A DNA stretch of 53,716 nucleotides from the NCBI GenBank assembly GCA_021464525.1, contig JADRCO010000106.1, positions 1 to 53,716 of the forward strand. Direction: 5' to 3'. Below are positions 40,665 through 52,416 of the stretch, piece after piece. Numbering within the stretch: position 1 is the first letter of the stretch; each line of letters opens with the position of its first letter. Below the pieces are notes generated by a model that was not told where the DNA came from, searched no databases, and was given only the letters and a program-made list of their open reading frames with translations. This DNA is from Rhizophagus sp. LPA8_4_AMF (taxonomy: Eukaryota > Glomeromycota > Glomeromycetes > Glomerales > Glomeraceae). The position numbers and the translations under genes are program-made.

Positions 40665-41288
40665 TTAATCAAGAGTCTTATCATCCCTAGGAGTTCGAGG
40701 AATTTCTTTAACTACTTTTTTAACAGCTACTTGAAAACGCTTAAAGATTACCTCGATATGTTGTTGATGATTTTCTAAGAAAGAATCAATCGCTAATCTT
40801 GGATTATTAAATTCTTCTTCAAAATAGTCCCACTCATAATTATCAAGGATCATAATCCCCCCTTCTTTCAACAATTTCCATGATAACATAATGTCAGCTA
40901 ATGCATCACAGGCAATGAGTGAACAACCATCAACGTAAATGAAATCAAATTTTATACTATTTTCGTAATTCAACTTTATAAGAGCATCAAAAGTGTTACT
41001 TTTGATGATATCAACTTGATTTCCCTTTCCCGACTCCTTGATATTTTCACGAAAGGTTGCCTCGTAATCATCGTTCATGAACATATTGTTAAAAGTATCA
41101 ATCGTTGTTAACCTTGATTCAATATTTTTAAATAGTTCATCTAAAACCCAGACGGTCGCTCTTCCTTCGAAAACTCCAATCTGTAAAACATAGATTCTTT
41201 TATTATTCTCCTTTAAGTCACTTAAAGTCTTTTCCCACCTCGGTATATGTCGTTCAAACCACTTTTTTGTAAATTTATAATTTCTCAT
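40665..41288 (-). CDS. class I SAM-dependent methyltransferase, copy 3
   Basis: 207 aa from ATG 41288. The frame is open to 41360, but the conserved MRNYKFTKKWF start favours 41288. Motifs: VLQIGVFEGRAT (the usual acidic residue of motif I is Gln here), RLTTIDTF, DFIYVDGCS and GIMILDNYEWDYFEE. Two changes stand out. The D-G-S-H of the other copies has become D-G-C-S-L through a 3-bp insertion, losing the His, and the D-D-Y has become D-N-Y. Three altered key residues suggest loss or change of activity although the frame is intact. Its closest relative by eye is copy 1. Confidence 0.75.
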   Translation of the reverse strand: MRNYKFTKKWFERHIPRWEKTLSDLKENNKRIYVLQIGVFEGRATVWVLDELFKNIESRLTTIDTFNNMFMNDDYEATFRENIKESGKGNQVDIIKSNTFDALIKLNYENSIKFDFIYVDGCSLIACDALADIMLSWKLLKEGGIMILDNYEWDYFEEEFNNPRLAIDSFLENHQQHIEVIFKRFQVAVKKVVKEIPRTPRDDKTLD

Positions 41289-42985
41289 TTTAAGGATTCT
41301 CTCACTCAAAAAGTAAATTATTTTTTTTTCATCGGAGAAAAAATCAAAAAATACAATCATTAAATATAACTTGATAATAATGACATAATATTCACGTAAA
41401 AAATTTTTTTTACCTTCTGGAAACCTTTAGAAAAAAGAATCTGTTCTTGTTTATATATTTGGAAATTCATTTGTCAAGATCTTTCTCACGCAAAATCATT
41501 TTTCCATAGATAAGTATAGCTTATATAATCTGAAAAGTATGAAGATCGAATTTTTTTATATTGTGTAACTCTGTTAATCACCAAAATCGGATCTAAATAT
41601 ATAAACTGTACGTAATTTACAATAAATTACAAAGAAAAAAAATACAATCTGTAACGTCAAAAATAATGTTACAATATTGTGTAATCAATAATTGAGAAAA
41701 TTCTTTTTTAAAAAACGTAATTATTTTTTTCTCCGTCAAATTTCGGTTCTAATGTACGAACAATAATTTTAAGGGTTACAATTAATGAACTTACAATAAT
41801 TAACTTTTTAGTTAATAACATATAAAATACAGGCTTTTTTTTTCTAATTTCAAAAGGAAAAAAACTAATTTCATTGTATGTAATTAACTAATAACCACTC
41901 CCTATGCGTGTTTTACGCCATTTTAAGTATATAATCAATTATAGATAAATACATATGATTTTTTAAACAATCAAGGGGGACATGCATTGTTATCTAAAAC
42001 TCCTCGTTTTGCTGTTGTACAAATAATTAGATAATGGTGAATTTAAAATAAAAATTTTTTCCATAATAATCATATGTAAAGAGGTTATGTTAGTTTTTAC
42101 CATATTTAAACTTGCTAATTGAAGTATATAATAGTATGTCCAATGAAAAAATCATTCTTTCAGTAATTTTTCATCTTTTAATATACTGTATATATAGCAC
42201 TTCGTGGGACATTTCTATTTCCTGATGAACATAGTAAAAATTTGGCCAGTTAATGACGGGATGCAAACAAATGAACCGATTAAGATAAAAATATTTTATT
42301 GTTACAAATAATTTTATTATCGGTTATTTATATTAATTTTGTTTAAAGTCGAAAATAAAGATTCAAAAGTAATTAATTATCTGTATAGGATGGCAAATGT
42401 CATGTTATAACCAGTCATGACCGTCGGTCGGTCAAAGACCTCTGACCAACCGTTTGATCGCCCGCTTGACCGATCACTTCGACCAATTATAAAAATTTAA
42501 ATCAAACTTGTCATCTAATATTTAAACCCACTGCAATCACGTGGGCGTTATGTTTAGACTACCCACATAAATAATCATTTACAATTGTGTGACCATATCA
42601 TGTCACTGCATTGTATGATGCACAAGTACCGATCTCTTGATATTTATATATATAACGCGTCAATAATTACATATCAATAGACTAGTTTAACGTTCACCGG
42701 ATCAATTTAAAATTCACATCATGTGACTACAAATTTTTGCGTTAAACAGCTAAATAAAAAAAATTTTTTCTTTCTAATAAATAAAACTAAGCACAATCTT
42801 GTAAAATTTTATTATTAAAAAGTTTCTTTTTAAATTACAGTAAATTTAATATATTATAACTTGATTAACCTTACACACCCATTTACTTCAAGTTTTTTAT
42901 TAATCCTCGCTCATAGTATAATAATGCACACAATGTATAATCCTTTATAATGAGTTAAATTATCAATTAATAATGTGCACTATAA
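41289..42985. other. gene-free stretch
   Basis: A TATATAA on the minus strand near 41521 may belong to copy 3's promoter. At 42408-42490 a GACC/GGTC-rich patch (CGGTCGGTCAAAGACC, GACCAACCG, TTGACCGATC) recalls the repeat at 4255-4345. No gene. Confidence 0.45.
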
Positions 42986-43765
42986 AGTTCCATAATATAA
43001 CAAAAGAGTGTGAAACGGATATAGAAGACAAAAGGACATAAAATAAATGATAGAAACAAAAAAAAAGTGAAAAGGAAAAAAATAGGTAGTAGAAAAAGAA
43101 CAAAGTGAAAGATATAAACAGGGCGAAATATGAAGGACAAAGTGGAAAATAAAAAACAAAAGATAGAGTGAAATGATGATGAAAATAAAGCAAAGAATGT
43201 GATGATGAAAAACAATGTGGAAGAGAAAATGATAATGAAAAATGATGTGAGAGTAAAAATGATGATGAAAAAGATGTGGATGCGAAAGGGATGATGGGAA
43301 ACAAAATGGGAGCGAAAGGGAAGATGGAAAATGGAAAGGGAGTAAAAGGAGTAAAGGGAAACGAAGTGGGAGCGAAAGGAATGATGGGAAACAAAATGGA
43401 AGCGAAAGGGAAGATGGAAAATGGAAAGGGAGTAAAAGGAGTAAAGGGAAACGTAGTGGGAGCGAAAGGAATGATGGGAAACAAAATGGGAGCGAAAGGG
43501 AAGATGGAAAATGGAAAGGGAGTAAAAGGAGTAATGGGAAACGAAGTGGGAGCGAAAGGAATGATGGGAAACGAAGTGGAAGCGAAAAGGATGATGGGGA
43601 ATGAAGTAGGAGCGATAGAAATGATAGAAAATAAAACGGGAGTAAAGTGTCATTATAGAAAATGAAAAGGGAACGAAAGAGACATTATAGAAGGCGAAAA
43701 AGAACGAAAGGAGCATTATAAAAGGACGAAAGAGGTGTTATAAAAAGTGAAAGGGAATAAAAATT
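42986..43765. repeat. purine-strand minisatellite (90-bp higher-order unit)
   Basis: Nearly 800 bp in which the plus strand is almost only A/G with scattered T. At 43276-43590 a 90-bp unit recurs about three times ('GCGAAAGGGAAGATGG...AAAGGGAGTAAAAGGAGTAA'), itself built from 15-30-bp subunits containing ATGATGGGAAAC. The flanks are degenerate versions (AATGATGATGAAAA). Open frames exist on both strands (for example 129 codons plus, 249 codons minus). Composition explains these, so I do not call a gene. Confidence 0.8.
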
Positions 43766-44639
43766 ATGGAAAAAAGAAAAGTTGATTAGTATTGTCATTT
43801 TAGTAATAAAATCAATAAAATAGCAATAAAGTGAGTCCTACCTTAAATTCTTCGGTCATTCTGAGATTGTCATTGACTAAAGAAAAAGAAAACAAAGTTA
43901 GTAAAAGTAAAAAAAGCATTAAAAATAGTGGAATAGCAAAAAAATAAAAAAATCTTACCTTTTAGAAACTTTAGAAAGATCATTTTCAAGTTGTTTTAGA
44001 AATAACTCTACAGAAAGTAAAATGAAAAATTATTTTTAACGCGTATGTAGTACAAATCACCTGGTGAATTTCACCGGAATAAATTTAAAAATTTTAATGC
44101 ATTGCAGATCAAGGTGAAATTCACCGGAGGTGAATGTTAAATTAATCCTATTGTTATATTATATATATATAATTAAATTTTTTACTTTAATTTTCAAGTT
44201 TGGGTTTTAAACATTAAATGTTATACCTGTTAACGTAGTTAACAGGTGAATCCAAGTTTTTAAATAAATTTTTTACTTAATTAACAATTATTTTAAAATA
44301 AATAGAATTTTAAAAATTTTATGTATACGTATGCCGTGTAATATTTAAAATGAAAACTTTTTTTCAATTTACATTTTTAATTACGGTAGGTCAAATGGAT
44401 GGTCAAATGGTCACTAAGAAAAATATGTTCAGACATTATTTATGAATGATCGATTTTATGTTAAATAGTTTACAGTATTATAGTAGATATTTCAACATTA
44501 ATTTTTAATTTTATGAAGTTTTGAGGGTTTACAGTACAATTTACAGGACGATTCTCAAATATGATATTTTAGTTTTTATGATTTGTATTCAACTATAGAA
44601 AATACTTTTCTATAAAAAATAAAACATCTAGAGAGCGCT
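43766..44639. other. gene-free stretch with small palindromes
   Basis: Includes 'GGTGAATTTCACCGG' (44064) and 'GGTGAAATTCACCGGAGGTGAA' (44114), and a perfect 10-bp-arm palindrome ACCTGTTAAC-GTA-GTTAACAGGT at 44225-44247. A possible exon edge near 43985 has no identified gene. Confidence 0.5.
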
Positions 44640-45120
44640 CAAAACCGACGCCATTTTTGCTGAATTCCATTTTACCGACATGAAAAAAATTCACCTACTC
44701 CATTTCTCCGAAATGCCATTTACCGACATGTGAAATTACCTACCTGCTTCATTTCACCGAAAATTTATTAACTGCGCCTCACTCCTTACTGCGCCTTAAT
44801 TTCAAGTACCGAAATGACAAAATGCATTAATAATACAAGATTATATAGTACCAATCTTAATTATTCCTTTGTAATCTTTTCCCTATTTTTTTTTTTATTT
44901 CAAATACAAAAGCTAGAATTTAGAAATAAAAATATTTATATCATTGAAAATATTCCTTACTTTCTTATTAATACTGTAAAGGCAAAAATCATGATTGTCA
45001 ATAATATGTCGATCATATCGGGCAAAATGGTTTGTCGGCAAAATAGGGATTCGTTAAAATGGTTTCGGAAAAATGTGATGTCAATGAAATGGAAAGTAGA
45101 CAAAAATGGTGAATGCATCC
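44640..45120. mobile_element. foldback-type repeat with CCGACA/AAATGG motifs
   Basis: The left side has repeated CCATTT(T)ACCGACATG (44669 and 44713) and TTTC(A/T)CCGAAA. The right side (45000-45110) has the same words inverted: TGTCGATC, GGGCAAAATGGTTTGTCGGC, AAAATGGTTTCGG, TGAAATGGAAAG. A similar scrap lies at 48690-48790. The 107-codon frame inside is not supported as a gene. Confidence 0.45.
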
Positions 45121-45789
45121 TGGAGATGTCAACTTAGATCTTGATTATTTCTCTATTCAAGTATTTTTTCGGATTCTCCATTTGAATTACTGAAAGGCAA
45201 TTTCAAATGCATCGTAACCTTAAAATTAACATTTGAGACAAATTAGAATCATCATATCACATTTAATTTTAAGTAAACAATCGCAGTTTTACGTATATAA
45301 TAATAGGGAAAGTTGTACGACAGCACGAGGGCTTTCTTAAAATGATTATTTAAAATAAAAATAATAATAATTAACATGGCACAAATAGAAATTGTGGAAA
45401 TTAATTCATTAAAATTTTATTAATATTCATAATATGTTGTAAGGGTAACACAAACTAAGTAGGAAGGAGTAAAAATTATCATAATTTTGATTTATGAGGC
45501 TTCAGCTTTATCGGGCTATTGATCAGCCCGTGTAACCATAAGTTGTCCCCCCGATTATTTATCTATCCCCTAGGTTATACAATTGGATTTTTTTTCACAT
45601 CACTTTACGGAGCATATTTTTTTTTCTTTGAACATATTTTATTTTTATATATTTTATTTGTTGTTTTCATATTATTACCTAGCTAAGCCACCGTTATTAA
45701 TCATTAAATTAATCACATTTGCTGTAGTTATTATTCATTAAATTAATCAAAGAATAAAAATATATTGAAAAAATATTTTCGCACAAAAC
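45121..45789. other. gene-free stretch
   Basis: AT-rich apart from 45490-45580, a more GC-rich patch with 'GGGCTATTGATCAGCCCG' (a hairpin-capable palindrome). No gene recognised. Confidence 0.4.
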
Positions 45790-47082
45790 TTACCTTTGAG
45801 AATGTGGAACCAGCAATAAGGAATATTCGAAACAAAATTAATAATATATTTCATAACTATCCAAAACTGCCTGACTTTCCCTTGGGAGAAGAAAAGTAAG
45901 TGACTCGCGCAAGTTCTTTAAGGTCTGCTCACTTTTGACTTGTATGATTTTCAGTTTGCCATTCCAGATTGGAAAGAACGTTTCAGTGAAGGAGTACATC
46001 ACCTTTCTTAACCGTAACGAATCAACCGGGTACAAATTTTATTGGGAAGACAAAAACGTCTATATTATCGAAATGGCCAATATGGATCATGAAACAGCCA
46101 TTGCTCTGTTGGCTAAATACTTTGATAGACCAAACAATGGTGTATTACATGGTCTGATAATAATCACCCATCAATCATGTAAAGAGGTTTCCTTTAGTCT
46201 GTTTGGTTTTTGACCTTAATAACAATTCACTTTTTTCTGTAGACCATTATAATCCAATCGGCCATGGGGAAAAAATGGCAACAGATCTTGCTATATATTC
46301 ATCTTCCACTTATGTTCCACGTCCTCATATTCCGCATCCTGGACCTCCGCCGAGTAACACAAATGTACTTTGAGTTTGTTTATTTATATTTGGTCACTTT
46401 CCTAATATTAACAATACCTTTGCATAGGGATTCTCCCATGCAAGGATAATTGTTGAAGCGGCTAACACTCAGAGCCTTGGTGATATTAATACAAAATGCG
46501 AAAAGTGGATGCATGAACAATTTGTTTGAGATGTACTCGGTATCAAACTTGATAAAATTAGAAGCCATCAAGGAAAAGTCTATCGGTTGATGTTGGTATG
46601 TCTAGCTTGTTATTTTTTTTATAGTTTCATTTCTAAGAGTTTTTTTAAATATTAGGCTACGTTATGGACATGACAAAACGTATCACCAACAGCGCCAGTA
46701 GGATATGCAGCACCGGCGGGATTTACAGTGTCAGCAAATCCAAACCTACCACGAGTGGTTTTCAAAACTGTAAATAAGATTTATCTAATAATATTTTTTT
46801 TATAATCAATTAGTATATATTATAGTGGGATTTTGGTATGTTATTATATGGCACCACTACCACTACCACTTGCACTGGTGCGGGGCTGCCTGCTTATCAA
46901 GTGACAATTCCAGTCGAAGACGTGTTCTGGAACCCCCAATATTTACAAATCCCATTACAAACCTCCGCGCCCCTCATGAAGCTGGTTACACCATAACAGC
47001 CCCTGCTACAATCACGGTTGCTAATTTTGTAATAGACTTATTCGAAATCCAGCAGATAGTTCTAGAAACTCAAAAAGTGTAA
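45790..47082 (+). pseudogene. Uma2-like (PD-(D/E)xK nuclease fold) protein, decayed
   Basis: Six exon-like segments with good GT..AG edges: to 45895, 45955-46178, 46243-46364, 46428-46595, 46656-46769 and 46826-47082. The first contains TFENVEPAIRNIRNKI. The core reads NPIGHGEKMATDLAIYSSST, then ARIIVEAANTQSLGDINTKC, then EKWM, a D-L-A ... E-x-A ... K spacing like the Uma2 family (DUF820), which uses a PD-(D/E)xK-type fold. I know many such intron-split genes in AM fungi. Disabling lesions: TGA at 46527 after EQFV, TGA at 46671 after ATLWT, and a frameshift near 46960-46975, after which the end reads NFVIDLFEIQQIVLETQKV. No N-terminal ATG was found. Both TGA codons are explicable as CGA to TGA. 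Confidence 0.65.
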
Positions 47083-48080
47083 TTAATATTTTTTAGTAAT
47101 GATAATATTTCACATACTTTAATCTTATATCATGAATAACAAAAAATAAATAGTAATCTAATGTAATAGTTTTGTGGTAATGCAAAGTATCTTATCCCTA
47201 CTCTAAATACTCAATTATGTATGTAAAATCGATCTATGTACATTTTTTATTTTCTGATATATGCATTAAAAATCCAAACTAAAATCGTTAATGAAACTTT
47301 ATTAATATTATAAGAGAAAGAAATAATGATGCTGTCAAAGAGTGAAGGAGTGCGCAGATTTTAAGCCATTTAATGCGAATCCAAGCATCACATTATTTCT
47401 TTTGCCCTCTCACACTTATGAAAAATATCTATAACTAATTCATTTCTATCACTATAGCTCATTTTAATTTTTTTTTTTTTTTTAATATTACTTGTATAAA
47501 AAATAAGAAATACTTTCGTTGAGCCAACATTTTCCTATTCTTTGGCTTCGAATTCACGATTCAATTTTTTATTAAAATTAAAAATCGTTTTAAAATTATT
47601 ACATATTAATGATATTAATGAAAAAAATTAATTATTACAAAGTTACGTTTATAAAAAAAGTAATAATATAAAATAAAAAAAAAATAATGTGTTTGTCAGA
47701 TGTCGGGACTTGGGAATAAATGTTCAGGATTATGATATGTCAAGATTGTGAGCATCAGGTTTTTCTCAAATATGTACTGTAATTTTCTATGCACAACCAA
47801 AAACTTTTATAAATCAAAAGGTGTAATAATTATGTAAATTTTACTTAATTAAATTATTATAAAAATTAATATAAATAAATTACAATATGATGCCAAAAAA
47901 AAAAGGAAATTTTGTTGCAAATTACATATTATAATGAATTAAGTTCTTTTTTTTAAAAAAATATTTATATTTAATTTCGGGATCTCGGATTTCATTGTTG
48001 TACAAATTATAAATAAATAATCGATCATTTACTAATAACAAGCGATCTGATCCGTGAAACATGTCAATTCCAGATAATTA
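47083..48080. other. gene-free stretch
   Basis: AT-rich with T- and A-runs near 47469 and 47675. No ORF or element recognised. Confidence 0.4.
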
Positions 48081-48329
48081 ATTATAATAGGACCCAGAAA
48101 TATATATATAGGGGTCAGGTGATGGAAAAAATTTTTTACTATGAGCTGTACGCATTTTTTCAGGGCCGGAATTATGATAATGTCAGTCAGTTACTATAAT
48201 AGGAAATAAAATTCTGACTGGCATTATCAAAAATTATCTAAAAAAGGAAAGATTTTCATGATTTTTTAGTTCAAAATACGCAAACTCAAACCTGACCCTT
48301 TTATATATATTTCTGGGTCCTATTATAAT
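48081..48329. mobile_element. MITE with ATTATAATAGGACCCAGAAA ends
   Basis: The left end ATTATAATAGGACCCAGAAA continues TATATATATAGGGGTCAGGT. The right end is its inverted match (ACCTGACCC ... GGGTCCTATTATAAT), giving nearly perfect arms of about 38 bp. A second inner inverted pair, AATGTCAGTCAG and CTGACTGGCATT, lies at about 48179 and 48213. About 249 bp, no ORF. The target duplication is unclear because the flanks are AT-rich (TTA/TA). Confidence 0.8.
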
Positions 48330-49035
48330 ATTGCCTTCTTATAATGAAATTTACTACTCTTGATATATTTAATTAGCGCAACAAATAGATCCGAAGGGGT
48401 TGACAAACGGTAGTATACACAATATTAATTAAGAAGATATTACTTTAATAACATATTAAAGCGACAAGAAAATTTATAAAATTTATAATAGATAAAAGTA
48501 TATTATATGCAATTTCACCTTTAAAAATTAAATTTTGTTTCTTTTATGAAAAAGAAGATTTCCTATTTATTCATACAAAAGAATTTTCTATTTTAATATA
48601 AAAGAAAAAATTAATTTTTTAACAATAATTTTTTGTTTTTCATAATGACGATAACCTCTAAAAAATTTATCAGATACGCATAATAAATTTGTATCCATTT
48701 TTGGCAAAGTACCATTCGGTGAAATGTCATTTCTATAAATTTCCTATCGGCAAAACTTCCTATCAGAGAGGTTGATCTTCCGTAACTAAATAATAAGTAC
48801 GGTAGATCAAATTTAGCGTGAAATTGATTTGATAAATAATTAAAAAAGTGTTCCTTCAAAAGATATAAATAATTTCAAAATTTACTAAAAAAAAAAAAAA
48901 ATAAAGCAAATACATAAATACATTATATATATCTCAGAGTCGCTCATCTCACAATTCTTTATATCATTAAACTCATATTCTTTTTCTTGAAATCTCACAT
49001 TAAAATATTATAAACTGGTTCATCATTCAACAATC
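48330..49035. other. upstream region of secreted-peptide gene
   Basis: AT-rich. 48690-48790 holds a scrap related to the foldback repeat at 44640-45120 ('CGGTGAAATG', 'ATCGGCAAAA'). A TATATATAT at 48924-48932, about 105 bp before the ATG at 49036, could serve as TATA box. Confidence 0.4.
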
Positions 49036-49320
49036 ATGAAGTTAACACTGGTTTTATTGACTCTCTCGGCTTTTTTATTACTCGTCATTATTTCTCAAGC
49101 GGCTCCTACGAATTTTAACAAAAGAGAAATTTCATTTTTTTATCCAAGAGATAAAAACGTAGTAAACGGTGCTGATCCTTCTGATCCGAGAAATAAAGTA
49201 AAGGGCGCTGATCCTTCTGATCCGAGAAATAAAGTAAAGGGCGCTGACCCTTCTGATCCGAGAAATAAAGTAAAGGGAGCTGATCCTTCTGATCCAAGAA
49301 ATAAGATAAAAGGTGTCTGA
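49036..49320 (+). CDS. small secreted protein with four 12-residue repeats
   Basis: 94 aa. Residues 1-22 are a clear signal peptide (MK, a hydrophobic core LTLVLLTLSAFLLLVII, then SQA-AP cleavage site). A Lys-Arg pair follows at about 29-30 (NFNKR), a typical Kex2 site. After a short spacer come four tandem repeats GADPSDPRNKVK (period 36 bp), nearly identical in DNA. The layout fits Kex2-processed or repeat-containing secreted peptides used by fungi as pheromones, RiPP precursors or effectors, but the repeats lack KR pairs; only single K/R residues separate them. Right after the stop, a fifth partial repeat is readable one base out of frame, so a 1-bp insertion has truncated the protein. Target and role unknown. 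Confidence 0.75.
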   Translation: MKLTLVLLTLSAFLLLVIISQAAPTNFNKREISFFYPRDKNVVNGADPSDPRNKVKGADPSDPRNKVKGADPSDPRNKVKGADPSDPRNKIKGV

Positions 49321-51840
49321 TCCTTCTGATAAAAATTAAAAATAAAATATGACACAATCCAATTTTAAATTTTCTATCCAGTTGACCGAAAATCATATTA
49401 TTCAATGGTTCAATTTTATTCTTTTCACGTATTATTCTAAGAACAATTAAATTATTATTAATATCAATCATGATTTGATTTATTAGAATTTCGTTATTAT
49501 TGTTTTCAAAAGTATTATAAACTAAAAATTTGGTCCTTGATCATTTTTTGTCTTAATAAAAATTCATCTTCTCATATGATAATATTATTTGTTGTGACTT
49601 GTGACTATAAAATCAAAAATATTTTATGTGAATTGTATTTATAAACTAGAAATGCGTTTAACACCAGGGACTTCATCACTAGATTAGGAATGGAAATGAC
49701 TGTCAGTTTTAGTGTGCTGAATTGATAGAATAACCAGTTTGGAGTGAAGTTTAGGACTGAACTGATCTGAACTGGTTCTGATATTGAAGTTAAATTATCT
49801 AATAAATTTAATTATTAAAATATTTAGGATTGAATTGGTCGGTTCAGTCTGGTTAGACCCCATAAGACTGATTTTTCAGCTGTAATAACCAAACTGGATC
49901 AGACTGGATCGATCACAGTCTTGGCAATATTGTATAATTATTATCTATATTTAAAGAACCAGAATAATAAAAATATAATAATAGCAATAATGATAAAATG
50001 GAAAAAAAAAATAAATTAAAAAAGAGAAAAAAGTAAAATAAAAATGAAAATTAAAAATCAATCATCACGCATGTAACATCCAATTTTTTTTTACTATGAT
50101 CGATATATTTATTATAAATTGAGGGATAGGCCTTATTATGTATAAGTAGATTATATTAACGAACTTTGAATTATAATTCCGGCCAAAATTTTCTTAATTC
50201 TGGTCAAATTCGTAATGTTGGCCTAAAATCAGTTAAAATTGAAAATTTCAGGTCAAATGTAACATCGCATTTGATATAAAATAAATCTCAAATTTAAATA
50301 TGGAAAATAAAATTTCTTGTTGACCTCTAAGTATTTATTAAAAAATTTTTTTCAAATGCTTTTTGTTTAAGTTTAGATCTTAACTAGAAGTTGATATTCT
50401 TTTTTTCTATTGAAAATAAAAAATAATGCGAAAAACTTGAAATTTGTCAAATATAGTGAGCAATATAAGTCTTTAAATTAAATCAAAAAGTATTTTGTCA
50501 TTGTATAATAAACTAGTCATTAAAATAAATCTCTTATTTTATTTTATTTGTATAATTGTATTGTAAAGTTTTAATTATTTTGGTAATTTTAATTGTTAAA
50601 TAAATTATTTATTAATATAAAGAATAATTAAATATTAAAAAAACTTTTACAGGTCGGATAAAGGGCTACAAGGTCAATTTTATATACCCGATAGCCCTAT
50701 CGTTTATTATTGATTCCTGGTACGAATGAAATCTGATAAAACTACATGATTTCTGACCGGTTCTTGGCGCAGATCGGTAATATCCTATACAAATTTTGGT
50801 TAAGTTGTATCAGATAACCTTATTAAATAAATCAGGAAATATCGGAATTCTAATATATCCCGATAAACGCATAATGTATTTTCGATATATTGTATAATTT
50901 CCGATATTTGTATATTAAATATAACTTAATTTTAATAATAATAGGAATTCAATGTAAATTCAATATTTACAAATAATTTATTTTATAATTTTATAACCTT
51001 TAATAACAATTAAATACTAACATCACATAGTAAAGTTTTTCTAACAATAACATAACATAAATTAATGCAAAGATATAATTTCCGATCATATGAATCACAC
51101 AAAACCCATACCTTCCCACTTTTATATTCTGAATATAAAATCGGCATGTCACAAAAGACTTTGAACCTATTTAGTCCTCCCAGAAAAAAATTTTTTTTGC
51201 ATTTTTAGTGATTTTTGTTAACCTGTTTTTTGTAAAAATAGAAGTATCATTTTGCACATTTAGTATAATTACAAGCAAAATTAGCTAATAAATTTTCAAA
51301 TGAAAAAAAATTTATGATTTTTCATCATTAATAGTCGTTGTACAAAAAAAAAAAAATTATTTAAGAAAAATTCATTAATAATATGGGTACAATAAAAAAA
51401 CATGCACTTTTCAAAATTGTGCTACCCCTATAGATCATCTGATAAAAAAATTATTAGATTACAGGACGATTACCAGACAAAAATCGGACAATGTTGTCCT
51501 GTAATCGACCTGTAATCATCCTGTAATTATTATAATCACTCAATAATCACAATATACACAGAATTCTGAAAACTGTGATAAAAAAAAATGAATGAATTTT
51601 CATTTTTCATATAAAAATCCTAAGTGAACTTATTTATTGTGGTAATTTTTGACATGGTACAAATCGAAAAATTATTTTTCAATCAACTAAAAGTACTAGG
51701 GTTACTTCGACTGGTATTTACAATGATACCCGAAAATTGTGAATATCAAAATATATAAAATTCATTTATTTTCAAGAATATTTGTTAGAATGAGAAATGC
51801 AAGGTAATAAAGTTACATGGAAATTGTTTATTTATATCGA
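49321..51840. other. gene-free stretch with transposon-like scraps
   Basis: 49690-49930 repeats AACTGG/CCAGTTT/GACTGGATC words and resembles 2000-2160. 50650-50880 has GATAGCCC/GGGCTA and ATATCGG/CCCGATA words. 51455-51530 has inverted copies of TTACAGGACGATTAC and TTGTCCTGTAATCGACCTGT. No gene supported. Confidence 0.45.
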
Positions 51841-52045
51841 ATGTAACTATAATTGTCCGAAGCGGAGCTGAGGACATTTACGTTCATGCAATGTTCGTCC
51901 GTCCGGACACGTGATTTGTCTATAAACCGCATGATCTGCATGTAACACAGACACAGCGCAATGTTCGATGGTCTGCACGTATAGTAGACTTCAGTTCGTC
52001 TTTCCAGAACATGATTTGTGTTAAGCACGAAATTTTTTTGCAAAA
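51841..52045. other. GC-richer patch without recognised gene
   Basis: Higher GC than its surroundings ('GTCCGTCCGGACACGTG' includes the palindrome GTCCGGAC). A 71-codon minus-strand frame covers it, but I recognise nothing in it. It could be a fragment of captured or transposon DNA near the Helitron-type gene. Confidence 0.3.
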
Positions 52046-52416
52046 CCAGTTTAAGGTATAATTAGAAAAAGCTTTGCAAATGCACCATTTAGGGTAAGGA
52101 TAGGAAGGTGATTTAGGAAAATACTAATTCATGTTTTAATATCTGATGCGCGCTGATTTAGACTTTAAATTAGCTATTCTTAATTGATTAAGCTTAGTAA
52201 ATATACAATTAATTAATTACTTAGTGAAATACATTAATTTATTAAGTTTAATAAAGTATATAAATACTTGATTAAATGTTGTAGTCTATTTCGCGTTAGT
52301 TAATTTATTTAAGAAATAAAATAAAATAAAGATAGAAATAAATTTATTGTATATCGTTTCATTGTTTTCACTGTTGATTGAAGAAACTTTTCTATTAATA
52401 AAGCCTAACTCACAAA

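Noticed and set aside
42963-43716. Minus-strand frames of 173 and 249 codons (F/P/S/H-rich) and a 129-codon plus-strand Gly/Lys/Met-rich frame
   Set aside because: All arise from the purine-rich minisatellite. They overlap each other, have no conserved domain, and the repeat explains the lack of stops.
44814-45137. 107-codon plus-strand frame
   Set aside because: Lies inside the foldback-type repeat; its C-terminal half is the inverted AAATGG motif array.
28794-49320. A peptide natural-product cluster combining methyltransferases with the secreted repeat peptide
   Set aside because: The peptide gene is about 8-20 kb from the enzymes, separated by pseudogenes and repeats, and no UstY-like (DUF3328) or other tailoring gene is present.
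49115-49471. 118- and 71-codon minus-strand frames with repeated peptide
   Set aside because: Antisense shadows of the 36-bp coding repeat. The plus strand has the signal peptide and start.
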